Shown here piece after piece: positions 25,987 to 35,200 of a stretch of 64,000 nt of DNA. Source of the stretch: VXNE01 sp965200505. GTDB lineage: Bacteria > Pseudomonadota > Gammaproteobacteria > Pseudomonadales > Azotimanducaceae. The position numbers and the translations under genes were made by a program. The stretch is taken from positions 248,001 through 312,000 of the forward strand of contig OZ241343.1 in NCBI GenBank assembly GCA_965200505.1, in the 5' to 3' direction. Every line of letters starts with the position of its first letter. Within the stretch, counting starts at the first letter, position 1. Below the pieces are notes generated by a model, which was not told where the DNA came from, did not search any database, and saw only the letters and a program-made list of their open reading frames with translations.

Positions 25987-28350
25987 GTGTTTGCCCTGCT
26001 CGCACCGCTGGCCCTCGCCAGCGCAGCCGATGCCATGCCCGCCTTGCCGGGCGAGACGCTCAACCTGGCGCGTTTGCCGGACGCGGTGGAGGTCGTCATC
26101 GATGGCCACTTGGACGAAACCGCTTGGCAGGAGTTGCCGGCCCACGATCACTTCCGCACCGTCAGCCCCACCACCCTGGCGCCAACTTCCCTGCCCACGC
26201 AGGTGCGGCTCTTCTACACGAGCGAGGGCCTCTACTTGGGCGCCACGATGCGGCAAGACCCGGCCACCTTGGTCGAACGCCTGAGTTCACGGGACCAAGG
26301 CCACCTGGCCCGCGACTATTTCTCCTTCACCCTGGACACGTCCGGCGAGGGGCGCTACGGCTTCTGGTTCCAGCTCAATTTGGGCGACAGCATCTCGGAC
26401 GGCACCATCCTGCCGGAGCGCGAGTACAGCCGCAGCTGGGATGGCGCTTGGCATGGCGCGACGGCGCGCTCCGAGCACGGCTGGACGGCGGAGTTCTTCA
26501 TTCCGTGGTACTTGCTGGCGATGCCCGAGGCCGACGGACGCCGCGTCATCGGCTTCTTCGCATCGCGCAACGTGGCGCATTTGGACGAACGTTGGGCGTG
26601 GCCGGCGCTGACATGGAGCAACCCGAAGTTCATGTCCGCGTTCCAGCCACTCAGCTTGGAAGCGGTGAACCCGCGCCAGGAATACAGCGTGTTTCCCTAT
26701 GCGTCGGGCACCTTCGACGGCATCGCCGGCGACACGTCCAGCCAAATCGGCGCGGATGTGTTCTGGCGGCCTTCCAGCGACTTTCAGCTGACCGCCACCT
26801 TGAACCCAGACTTTGGCAACGTCGAAGTGGACGACGTCATCGTGAACCTCTCCGCCTTCGAGACGTTCTATCCCGAGAAGCGGTTGTTCTTCCAAGAGCG
26901 GCAGGAAGTGTTCGTTACCAGCCCGCGCGCTGGCGGCTGGCGCCGTGACGGGCCGTTGACGCTGTTGCACACACGCCGCATCGGCGGCCCGCCGGACGTT
27001 CCGGACCTGCCCCCGGACCTCACCGTGTCCGACATCGAGCTGGGCCGGCCGTCGGAGCTCTTGGCGGCGGTGAAGGCGACGGGCCAATCCGGGCGGTTGC
27101 GCTACGGGGCACTCGGCGCCTTCGAGGAAGAGAGCGCCCTGCACGGCATGATGCCGAATGGCGAGACCACCAAGTTCCATCAGGATGGGCGCGACTTTGG
27201 CGCCCTGCGCTTCCTCTATGAGCAGAGCAACGGCGGTTATCGGGCGCTGGGCTGGATGTCCACCGCGACTTGGCACGAATACGGCGCCGCCCACGTCCAT
27301 GCGGTGGACGGCCATTTGTTCACGGCGGATGGACAGTGGAAGGCGGACGCCCAGATCATGTCTTCGCAAACGCCCGCCGCCGAGACCGGCTACGGTGGCT
27401 TCATAGACGTCGACTGGACGCCGCGCCACGGCCTGACGCACTCGTTCGCCCTCGACCATTTCGACGCGGCGCTCGACATCAACGACTTGGGCTACCTGCG
27501 CCGCAATGACCTCACCCTCTACACCTACAGGATGCGGTTGCAGCGGGCGGACCTTGATTGGGCGCGCGACAGCTTCACTGGCTTCAGCGCGCGCCGGGGC
27601 TACAACGGCGGCAACGAACTCGTGGATGCCAGTTTCAACATTTGGCAGGAGTTCCGCTTCCCCAATCTATCCGAAGTGGAGGTGCGGGGCGGCTTCCAAC
27701 CCACCATGTTCGACGACCGCAATGGCTACGGCGCCGGCAGTTTTCGCCTCGACCGGCGCTGGGAGGCCGGCGTGGAGTACGAATCAGACAGCTCGCGACG
27801 CTTCGCATACGAACTGGGTTTGCGATGGCGCGAAGAGCCCGTGGGCGGCGATCAACTGGCTTACGTGGGTGAATTGACTTGGCGCCCCACGGACCGCGTC
27901 ACCATGCAGGCGGCGATCGACTACGTGGTGCGCGATGGCTGGCTCCTGTATCAGGGCGACCGCTCGTTCACTGCCTTTGAGACCCAAGAGTGGCTGCCGA
28001 GCGTCAATGTCGATTACTTCATCAACGCCAAGCATCAATTCCGCATGGCGCTGCAGTGGGTGGGCATCGACGCCAGCGGCGCCGAGTTCTACGAACTGCC
28101 GCAGGGCCGCCGCGCACTGGCCACGGCGACCGAGAGCGAGGCGGGCGACTTCACCATTTCCGAACTCAACTTCCAGCTACGCTACCGTTGGGAATTGGCG
28201 CCGATGTCTGATCTCTTCGTCGTATATACCAAGAACGCGCAGCTGCCCAGCGCCGTTGGCGAGAGCTTCACTGATCTCTTCGCAGACGCCTTCAGCGATC
28301 CGTTGGCGGAGCACTTGGTGGTGAAGCTGCGCTATCGGTTCGGTTCCTGA
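25987..28350 (+). CDS. DUF5916 / CBM9-like outer-membrane-type protein
   Basis: 787 residues from GTG 25987 with a short signal (ALLAPLALASAADA). The N-terminal part (VEVVIDGHLDETAWQELP ... LFYTSEGLYLGATMRQDP) is the carbohydrate-binding family-9-like domain; the remainder matches DUF5916, with NPDFGNVEVDDVIVNLSAFETFYPEKRLFF as its hallmark. The alternating strand pattern towards an aromatic C-terminus (HLVVKLRYRFGS) suggests a beta-barrel in the outer membrane. Substrate and role are unknown. It overlaps functionally with the envelope genes before it and is directly followed by a small gene. Confidence 0.88.
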   Translation: MFALLAPLALASAADAMPALPGETLNLARLPDAVEVVIDGHLDETAWQELPAHDHFRTVSPTTLAPTSLPTQVRLFYTSEGLYLGATMRQDPATLVERLSSRDQGHLARDYFSFTLDTSGEGRYGFWFQLNLGDSISDGTILPEREYSRSWDGAWHGATARSEHGWTAEFFIPWYLLAMPEADGRRVIGFFASRNVAHLDERWAWPALTWSNPKFMSAFQPLSLEAVNPRQEYSVFPYASGTFDGIAGDTSSQIGADVFWRPSSDFQLTATLNPDFGNVEVDDVIVNLSAFETFYPEKRLFFQERQEVFVTSPRAGGWRRDGPLTLLHTRRIGGPPDVPDLPPDLTVSDIELGRPSELLAAVKATGQSGRLRYGALGAFEEESALHGMMPNGETTKFHQDGRDFGALRFLYEQSNGGYRALGWMSTATWHEYGAAHVHAVDGHLFTADGQWKADAQIMSSQTPAAETGYGGFIDVDWTPRHGLTHSFALDHFDAALDINDLGYLRRNDLTLYTYRMRLQRADLDWARDSFTGFSARRGYNGGNELVDASFNIWQEFRFPNLSEVEVRGGFQPTMFDDRNGYGAGSFRLDRRWEAGVEYESDSSRRFAYELGLRWREEPVGGDQLAYVGELTWRPTDRVTMQAAIDYVVRDGWLLYQGDRSFTAFETQEWLPSVNVDYFINAKHQFRMALQWVGIDASGAEFYELPQGRRALATATESEAGDFTISELNFQLRYRWELAPMSDLFVVYTKNAQLPSAVGESFTDLFADAFSDPLAEHLVVKLRYRFGS

Positions 28351-28358
28351 ACCCCGCC

Positions 28359-28814
28359 ATGCTGCTGGCGCCGGGCAAGTGGACGGGCAAGGGCTCGTTC
28401 CGGCCGGTGGACGTGGCCAGCGGCACGAGCTTTGAGGTGGACTTCACCTTGAGCGAGGACGATGGCGCATTGATCGAGGCGGCGCTGACCGCACCCGGGC
28501 GCGACGCCGTGGCGCTCACCGTGTGGATCGTCGCCGATGACTGCGGCGCCTACACGCTCTCCGTGCGTGGCGCCGGCGCCGCCTACGACGGCACGGCGAA
28601 GCTGGACAGTGAACCGAACGCGGGTTTGCTGCGCGGCGCGGACGGCGCCAGCGCGGCCTTCGCGTTGTTTGCCTTGCGCGACGGAGCGTATGGGCTGCGC
28701 GGCTTCGCCCAAGACGAACACGGCATGATCACCTGGGAACTTGCGCTGCGTCCCATCGCGGCAGCGGCCATCGGTGGCAACGTCGTCGCGTTCCAACGGG
28801 GGCGACGCCGCTAG
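28359..28814 (+). CDS. Hypothetical protein, beta-rich, 151 residues
   Basis: Starts eight bases after the DUF5916 stop. No signal peptide or membrane segment. The sequence alternates short strands (KWTGKGSFRPVDVASGTSFEVDFTLSED at the start, GLLRGADGASAAFALFALRDG and YGLRGFAQDEHGMITWELALRP near the end), as in small lipocalin- or DUF1579-like beta barrels, but I cannot assign it. Codon use fits the operon. It is convergent with the MDR oxidoreductase; 42 bases separate their stops. Confidence 0.6.
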   Translation: MLLAPGKWTGKGSFRPVDVASGTSFEVDFTLSEDDGALIEAALTAPGRDAVALTVWIVADDCGAYTLSVRGAGAAYDGTAKLDSEPNAGLLRGADGASAAFALFALRDGAYGLRGFAQDEHGMITWELALRPIAAAAIGGNVVAFQRGRRR

Positions 28815-28856
28815 CCGGCGCGGTTCCCCCTGCGCCGGCATCCAGCGCCGGCATGT

Positions 28857-29822
28857 TCAATCGTTGACCACCAGCACCTTGCCGATCACCTTGCGTTCGG
28901 CGATGAGCTTCAATGCCTCCGGCGCCTTGCTCAACGGCACTCGGTGCGAAAAGTGGGGGCGGATGCGGCCGGCCGCCAACCAACCCATCAAGACCTCTTG
29001 GTTGCGCTGTGCCCAATCCGGCCGCCGGGCGCTCAAGGCGCCGAGGGTGAAGCCGATGGCTTCGGCGTCCTTGATGAGCAGGTGGTTGGTCTTGGCCAGG
29101 GCCGGTCGGCCGCCGGTGAAACCGACGATGAGGATGCGCCCGAACGGCGCCACGCAACGCATGGACTCATCGAAGACGTCGCCACCAACGGGGTCGTAGA
29201 TGACGTCCGCGCCGCGCCCGCCAGTGAGCGCCTTGACGCGCTCGCGGAAGCCATCGGTGTAATCGATGAGGTGATCCGCGCCCTGTCGCGCGGCCACGTC
29301 GAGCTTCGCCTGGCTGCCGGCGGTGGCAATCACCGTGGCGCCCATCAGCTTCCCAACATCCACCGCGGCGAGCCCCACGCCGCCGCCGGCGCCATGCACG
29401 AGCAAGGTCTCACCCGCCTGCAGCCGCCCGCGCTGCATCCCGTAGAGCGCCGTGGCGTAGTTGTAGCGAAACGCGGCGGCGGCCTCCAAATCCACGTTGG
29501 GCGGCAGTTTCGTGACTTCCGCGGCCGGTTTCACCACCTGCTCCACGCAACCGCCACCGGTCAACACGGCGTCTCCGGCCGCCAACCCCTCGACGCCGCT
29601 GCCCACGGCGATGACGCGACCGGTCGCCTCGCTGCCGACGACGAAGGGCAGTTCCGGGCGCACTTGGTACTGCCCCGCGACCAAGAGTAGATCCGTGTAG
29701 GCGATGCCGCGCGCTTCGAGCGCCACGGTCACTTCGCCGGCACCGGGCGGTGGCGGCTCGGGCACCTCACGCAGCACCAGATCGTCCGGCCCGCCCAGCT
29801 TTTCACAGAAAACCGCCTTCAT
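28857..29822 (-). CDS. NADPH:quinone reductase-like MDR family oxidoreductase
   Basis: 321 residues; ATG 29822 precedes the conserved start MKAVFCEKLGGPDDLVLREV. Medium-chain dehydrogenase/reductase landmarks are GIAYTDLLLVAGQYQ, the cofactor loop VHGAGGGVGLAAVDVGKLMGA and DVIYDPVGGDVFDESMRCVA. No structural or catalytic zinc cysteines are present, which places it with quinone oxidoreductases and enoyl reductases. It would reduce quinones or enones with NADPH in the cytoplasm. A promoter with a dyad lies just upstream. Close homologues are often called NADPH:quinone oxidoreductase family. Confidence 0.88.
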   Translation of the reverse strand: MKAVFCEKLGGPDDLVLREVPEPPPPGAGEVTVALEARGIAYTDLLLVAGQYQVRPELPFVVGSEATGRVIAVGSGVEGLAAGDAVLTGGGCVEQVVKPAAEVTKLPPNVDLEAAAAFRYNYATALYGMQRGRLQAGETLLVHGAGGGVGLAAVDVGKLMGATVIATAGSQAKLDVAARQGADHLIDYTDGFRERVKALTGGRGADVIYDPVGGDVFDESMRCVAPFGRILIVGFTGGRPALAKTNHLLIKDAEAIGFTLGALSARRPDWAQRNQEVLMGWLAAGRIRPHFSHRVPLSKAPEALKLIAERKVIGKVLVVND

Positions 29823-29857
29823 GCACACCTCTCGCCTTCGCACTGTACCGCCACCGC

Positions 29858-29910
29858 CAAACCAGCGGCGGGTTTGCCGCACTATAGACAATCTTCATAC
29901 GGCGTGTCGC
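29858..29910 (-). promoter_or_regulatory. Promoter and dyad of the MDR oxidoreductase gene
   Basis: On the minus strand GCGACA (29910-29905, four of six -35 positions) and TATAGT (29886-29881) are 18 bases apart. Right after the -10, at 29876-29858, GGTTTG-type arms CAAACC and GGTTTG face each other across seven bases, where a repressor would block the start site. The match is modest but the spacing and location are coherent. The regulator is not encoded next to it. Confidence 0.4.
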
Positions 29911-29913
29911 CAT

Positions 29914-30276
29914 TCAGCCCAGCCCGTGCCCGTGTACAAGCGGTTCGGCACCGTGGAGCCCCGCCTCCAAGGCGCGCTCAAAGCTCACCAGACGGCGGAT
30001 GAGCGCGTTGTAGCGCGAGTGGGCGTCTGGATGCGCTTCGGCAAGGGCTTCATAGAGGGCGAGCTCGGGTTGTGCCGGCCAAGTTGGCACGTCGGGCATG
30101 GCAAGGCCGGCGGCGCGCAGCCTTCGCGCGCCAATGGCCACCAGCAGCGCCTCCGGCGTCCACTCATCGCGCTTGCCTTGCGCCATGTCATCCAGCGCGT
30201 CCAACCCCGCCAGCACCAAATCCGCACCGGGCAGATTGACGAGCTCCACACGCTGCCTTCGCCGCGTCACTGCCAT
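29914..30276 (-). CDS. Partner of the DUF6036-like nucleotidyltransferase
   Basis: 120 residues; the start overlaps the nucleotidyltransferase stop by ten bases, so the two are translationally coupled. The protein reads VELVNLPGADLVLAGLDALDDMAQGK and then a helical ALLVAIGARRLRAAGL; I know this kind of small helical protein as the usual second gene beside DUF6036-type nucleotidyltransferases. No catalytic motif is seen. A neutralising or substrate-binding role is inference from order only. Confidence 0.65.
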   Translation of the reverse strand: MAVTRRRQRVELVNLPGADLVLAGLDALDDMAQGKRDEWTPEALLVAIGARRLRAAGLAMPDVPTWPAQPELALYEALAEAHPDAHSRYNALIRRLVSFERALEAGLHGAEPLVHGHGLG

Positions 30277-30812
30277 TCGCCCCCATCCATGGCATGTACT
30301 GTCAATCGCACTCGGCGCGCGAAGCTGGCGACGTCGATGGCCGGATAGCGCGAAACGTCCGGCTGGATGGCGTCGAACAGCTCGGCGAGTGCCGGGCCCT
30401 CGATCAAGCCGTGCCGATGCATGGCGCGAACGTCACCCCGATCCCGCTCATGGTCGCGTTCGATCTTCGCCAGCGCTTGGGCATGGAAGTCGTAGTGGAA
30501 AAACGCCACCGATCCATGCTGCGCCACGAACGGGCTGCGCTCCTGCCAATTCGGCAACGGCGGGATGAAATCGTCCGGCGCGGCCAGTTCAATGTTCATG
30601 TTGAGCGTTTCCTTGGCTTGGGCGATGGCCTGAAACACGCCCGGCGGCTCGGGCGCCAGCTTGAGGTCCACGTCCACGGTGGTCTCCCGCCACCCCACCA
30701 ACACCGCCGAAGCGCCGCCCACCAAATAGACTCGGCCCGGCCCCTGCGCGGCTTCGCCCAGCCAACGCATGAGCAGACGCACCTTCTCGGCCGTGCTGAC
30801 TTCGCGGCGCAT
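30267..30812 (-). CDS. DUF6036-like nucleotidyltransferase
   Basis: 181 residues. The nucleotidyltransferase signature is VYLVGGASAVLVG (GGAS at 32-35) followed by TVDVDLKL (Asp47 and Asp49), the G-S ... DxD pattern of the pol-beta superfamily. The remainder has the DUF6036 features PPLPNWQERSPFV and FHYDFHAQALAKIERDHERD. ATG 30812 was chosen because the conserved helix STAEKVRLLMRWLGE follows directly. With the 120-residue partner it forms a second nucleotidyltransferase module in the window, unrelated in detail to the one at 399-1305. Toxin function is plausible but not shown. Confidence 0.75.
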   Translation of the reverse strand: MRREVSTAEKVRLLMRWLGEAAQGPGRVYLVGGASAVLVGWRETTVDVDLKLAPEPPGVFQAIAQAKETLNMNIELAAPDDFIPPLPNWQERSPFVAQHGSVAFFHYDFHAQALAKIERDHERDRGDVRAMHRHGLIEGPALAELFDAIQPDVSRYPAIDVASFARRVRLTVHAMDGGEWQ

Positions 30813-31030
30813 CGGCCAACCTGCCGGTCTCTCAACTCCGAGCCGCCTATGTTCGTCGTCCGGCAAGCACGGTTCAACAACGCAGTGGCGGCATCCACCT
30901 AGGGTTTCCGAGCGTTGCTTGTTGTCGGGGCGTCGCCACACGCATGGCCAGCGCCCCCAAAACCCCTAGCGCGAACCCACGGGTGTTGCCTAATATGCCC
31001 ACATCGCATCCGCGCCGTTCGAGCCGCCCC

Positions 31031-32218
31031 ATGTTCGCCGAGCAAGATCTGCAATCGTTTTTCAAGGACCCCTACGGCACCTACGCGCTCGTCCGCCAAG
31101 CGCGGCTGGTGAAGCGCGATGGCGTCTGGTACGCCGCCCGTTATGAGGACGTCGACTTCATCCTGAAGGATCGCCACTTCGGCAAGCAGCCGCCGCCGGG
31201 CACGGAACACCGGATGCCGGCCAACCGGCCGAACGACGAGGGGGAACCGCACAACATGCTGAACGTCGATCCGCCCGATCACACGCGGCTGCGGGGGCTG
31301 GTCTCCAAGGCGTTCAACGCCAAGCGCGTGGCCGGCATGCGGCCCGCGGTGCAAGCGCTGGTGAACCGCCTGCTCGACGAGCTGGCGCCGCGCGGCGCAA
31401 TGGATGTGGCGCGGGATTACGCGTACCCGATTCCGGCCACGGTCATCGCCGACATGCTGGGCATCCCGGACGCGGATCGGGAACATTTTGGCTTCCTCTC
31501 CAACGAGATCATCCGCTGGGGCACCGGCATGGACCCAGATTTCGACGCCGAAGCCCGCCGCCAAAAGGCAGCCGCGGCCCGCGAAGAGTTCGACGCCTAC
31601 TTGAGGGAGTTGGCCAAACTCAAGCGCAACGCCCCCGGCGACGACTTGACCACAGACTTGGTGCGTGCCGAAGACGAGCAAGGCGCCCTCACCGACGAGG
31701 AACTCACGCAGAACGTGCGGCTCTTGTTCATGGCCGGCCACGAGACCACCGTGAACTTGATCGGCAACGCCTTGGTCGCCCTGCACCGCCATCCGACGCA
31801 ACTCGAGCGCCTCAAGGCCGAGCCGGCCCTGTTCCCGAAGGCGGTGGAGGAGTTCCTGCGCTTCGATTCGTCCGTGCAGCAACTGCCCCGCGTGGTGCAG
31901 GAGCGCGTGGAAGTGGCCGGGCAATGGCTTGAGCCGGGCGAGATGGTGATTTCCCTGTTGGGCGCCGCGAATCGAGACCCAGATGTGTATGAAGATGCCG
32001 AATCGCTGAACATCGAACGCCCCTTCGTGCGCTCGAAGTCCTTTGGCGGCGGCATCCACTTCTGCCTCGGCGCCCAACTGGCCCGGCTGGAGACGGAGGT
32101 GGCGCTGGCCACGCTGCTGAGACGGCTGCCGAATCTCAAGTTGGTCGATCTGGAGAACATCGAGTATCCGTTCAACCCGTTCTTCCGCGGGCCGACGCAG
32201 TTGCTTGCTCGTTGGTGA
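31031..32218 (+). CDS. Cytochrome P450
   Basis: 395 residues from ATG 31031; ATGs at 30995 and 30944 would add 12 or 29 poorly conserved residues. All P450 marks are present: I-helix AGHETT (235-240), K-helix EFLR (ExxR, Glu274-Arg277), and heme loop FGGGIHFCLG with the thiolate Cys345. It is a soluble bacterial class I enzyme that needs ferredoxin and reductase, none of which are adjacent. The substrate is unknown. TAATAT at 30991-30996 could be its -10 box. It ends six bases before the convergent LRR gene. Confidence 0.93.
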   Translation: MFAEQDLQSFFKDPYGTYALVRQARLVKRDGVWYAARYEDVDFILKDRHFGKQPPPGTEHRMPANRPNDEGEPHNMLNVDPPDHTRLRGLVSKAFNAKRVAGMRPAVQALVNRLLDELAPRGAMDVARDYAYPIPATVIADMLGIPDADREHFGFLSNEIIRWGTGMDPDFDAEARRQKAAAAREEFDAYLRELAKLKRNAPGDDLTTDLVRAEDEQGALTDEELTQNVRLLFMAGHETTVNLIGNALVALHRHPTQLERLKAEPALFPKAVEEFLRFDSSVQQLPRVVQERVEVAGQWLEPGEMVISLLGAANRDPDVYEDAESLNIERPFVRSKSFGGGIHFCLGAQLARLETEVALATLLRRLPNLKLVDLENIEYPFNPFFRGPTQLLARW

Positions 32219-32224
32219 GGGCGG

Positions 32225-35200
32225 CTACCGCACCACGCGCCGATGGGCCACGCTGCCGTCAGGTTGCACTTCGCATAGGAACAGGGGCGGCGGGCGGCCG
32301 AACGAGGCGGGCGTCTCCGGTAACCCGGGTGTTGATTTGCGGAATTGCGAAAGGCCGTCCAGCGTCAAGGTGCCGACGCCGCCGGTCGCTTCGTGGAAGT
32401 TGAAGGCGCGCTGGCCCCTCACCCGGGCCGCGGTTTCGCCTTGGTGGCTGAGCCAGTCCGCCTGTTCGCTCAATCGACGCAACTGCTCTTCCGTGGCCGG
32501 ATGGGCGGCGTCCACCAACAGAATCACCGCGGCGCGGAAATCGTGTTGAGCTTCCGACCAATGTGGCATACGCGGCCCGACCTGATCGATGAAGTGTTCG
32601 ATGGAGCGCTCTTCCACTCCGGCGGCTTGGAAGATCGGCTGGCCGTCTTGCGTCCTTTCTCCCTCGACAAACGCGCCGTTTGGCGCCATCCACAGGTCCG
32701 GCACGTCCTCGGCGCCGGCGAAGCCGCCAAGGTAGCGCTCGAGCGGGCTGAAACGGCGCGTGTTGTAGGAGATCCCATTGGTGGGGAACACGCCGGCCGC
32801 GTAGCGATCGTTGCCGAGGACACTGAGATCGCGGCGGTCGAAGCCGCCGAGAACGCCGTTGGCGCTGGTGAACCCCCAGTGTGATCCCACCCCGCCCTGC
32901 AAATCGATGAGGCGGTTGCCCCAAGCGTGCATCAGCTCGTGCAGCGCGGCGCCTTCGAACAAGCCAACGTTCATGGGGAAGAAAACAATGCCCCGCAACC
33001 TGCCGGGCGACTGGAATCTGTTGTCGTAGAGGCGTGGTTCGCCAATCCCCTCGGTGTCGTGATGGACGGCGGTGTAGGACCCGCCATACCCCACGATGCG
33101 GGCCCCCTCGCTCCTGGTGTCGAAGTTCCACAGCATGATGAGGAAATCGAAGGCGTCCTCGAACCATCGGTAGAACTCGCGCGAATAGATTTTGGTCGGG
33201 TGAAAATGGCGATCAGACACCGGCCGCTCGGCGTCGTAGTTCGCATGCATCACCAATACATTGTCGTTGTGCATCCGCACCAGACGTGACCCGGGAAACT
33301 CGTCGTCGTCGTCGAATGTTGGCGAATGGAGCACTTGGACGCCGCGTTCCGTCAAGGCGGCGACCTGCTCATCCACCGCTTGCGGCGGCAGGGCGTTGCC
33401 GCGCAGATCGACGATGTTGCCGGGTTGAAGGCTATCGTTGCCTACCAGCGGCGCCAAGTCTTTTACTGCGTTCGCGACCAAGTTCAAGCGCTCAACCGAG
33501 TGGTGGTTGGCAGACAGGGTGAACGCCACGTCCCCGAGTGGCGAGATGTCAACAATCCTGTTGTAGGACAGATCCAGCGCTTCCACGTTTGATCGCCCCG
33601 ACAGAGGAGAAAGGTCGGCAATGCCATTGCCGCTCAGATTCAAATGGCCGCCGCTGAGCCCGCGCGCGAAGGGCGAGAGGTCTGAGATTTGGTTGCCGTG
33701 CAGTTCGAGCCTGCGGAGGTGCGGAAGGTTCTCAAGCGCCGACAAGTCCGAGACCCGAGTGTTGACGATCCAAAGTGACTCCAAGTTCCGCGCTCCAGCG
33801 AGCGGCGCCACATGTCTCATGTCATTGTTGCCCAAGGTGAGCGACACGATGCGCCGTAGCGGCCACAGCGGCGAGATGTCGCTCACCGGATTGTCGCGCA
33901 AGTTGAGGGACGTCACATTGACCGCGAACTCCAGGCCGGCGATGTCCGAGATGCCTGCCCCACCGAGGCGCAATCGGTCCAGATAGCTCATTTCGTGTGG
34001 CATGATGAATGTGCCAGCGGGCTTGTCCAACGCTTGTTCGATGCGCCGGCGCAAGCGGGCGTCTGCAATGCGCAACGGCCCCAAGCTGGGGCGGGTGGAC
34101 AGATTGGTGAGACGCCGAACATCCCCGGCGCGGCTCGCCAGCAGGCCGGTGGCCAGCAATGGCTGTTCTGACGCGACGGCGAGCCGCCACTTGCCCGAGC
34201 CGTTCCCCAGTGCGCCGATCACGCCATTGCCAGACTCCAGCTGTTGCGCGGTCAGAGTCCGCGAGGCGCCGGCCGCCAGACGCACCCGCACCGCACTGCG
34301 GCCAGACTCGCCGCGGTCATCCACGCCCTCGATGACCACATCGGCGGCACGCTCACCGATGTTGGTCACGACCAGGCTGCTCACCTGCGACGTGTTGCTC
34401 GCCGGGTTGAACGTTGGCACCACATGGCGGTTCCCAGCCTGCCGGGCGCCATCGTGCATGGCCGTCAGGAAACCATCGCTGCCACGTATGTACGCGAGCG
34501 CTTCGATGTCCGACGCCGAGCGCAGCTCCAAGCGCCAGTGGCCGGCGCCGTTGCCGACCCCCAATATGCCTTTGTCCGCGTTGCCGTGTTCTAGATCGCG
34601 GGAGTTGAAATGCAGGACGTTTCGATTCGCATCCCCGAACCCGCCGGCGTCGGCGCCGATGGACACCGTTTGCGTTCGGTAACGCCTGCCCGTGCTGTCA
34701 ACAGCCGTCATTTCCACCGTGCCCGGGTTCCAAGACCGGTTGATTAGCCGCACGAACCCTTGGTTGTCGCCACCGTCCGCGGGGAAGTAAGACACGATGT
34801 GTCGGCCGTGCCGCGGCCACGCCCGCGTGGATAGATTCGTCAAATGGCCTTGGGGGCTGCTCAGCACACTCATCGCCGCCAACGGTTGATCGGCGGACAC
34901 CAACAGCCGCCACTTTCCAATGCCATCGTCAAAGGCGCCGGAGAGCGAATCGCCGCCAGTTTCCAACTGCGCCGACGTCAATTCACGAGCGGCGCGTGGT
35001 GGTAGCGAGAGCCGCACCATGCGGCGGCTCGAACGAGACGAGTCATCCTCGCCGTGGACCGAGACATCGACGACCACATCACCGGTGTTCACCAACCGCA
35101 GCAAGCTAACCTGCCTAGTGTTGCTGCCGGGATTGAAGAAGGGCAACTCGTAGGCAAACGCCGCTTCGCCGGGAACCCCTGCCGTGCCGCGCGAGAGGGG

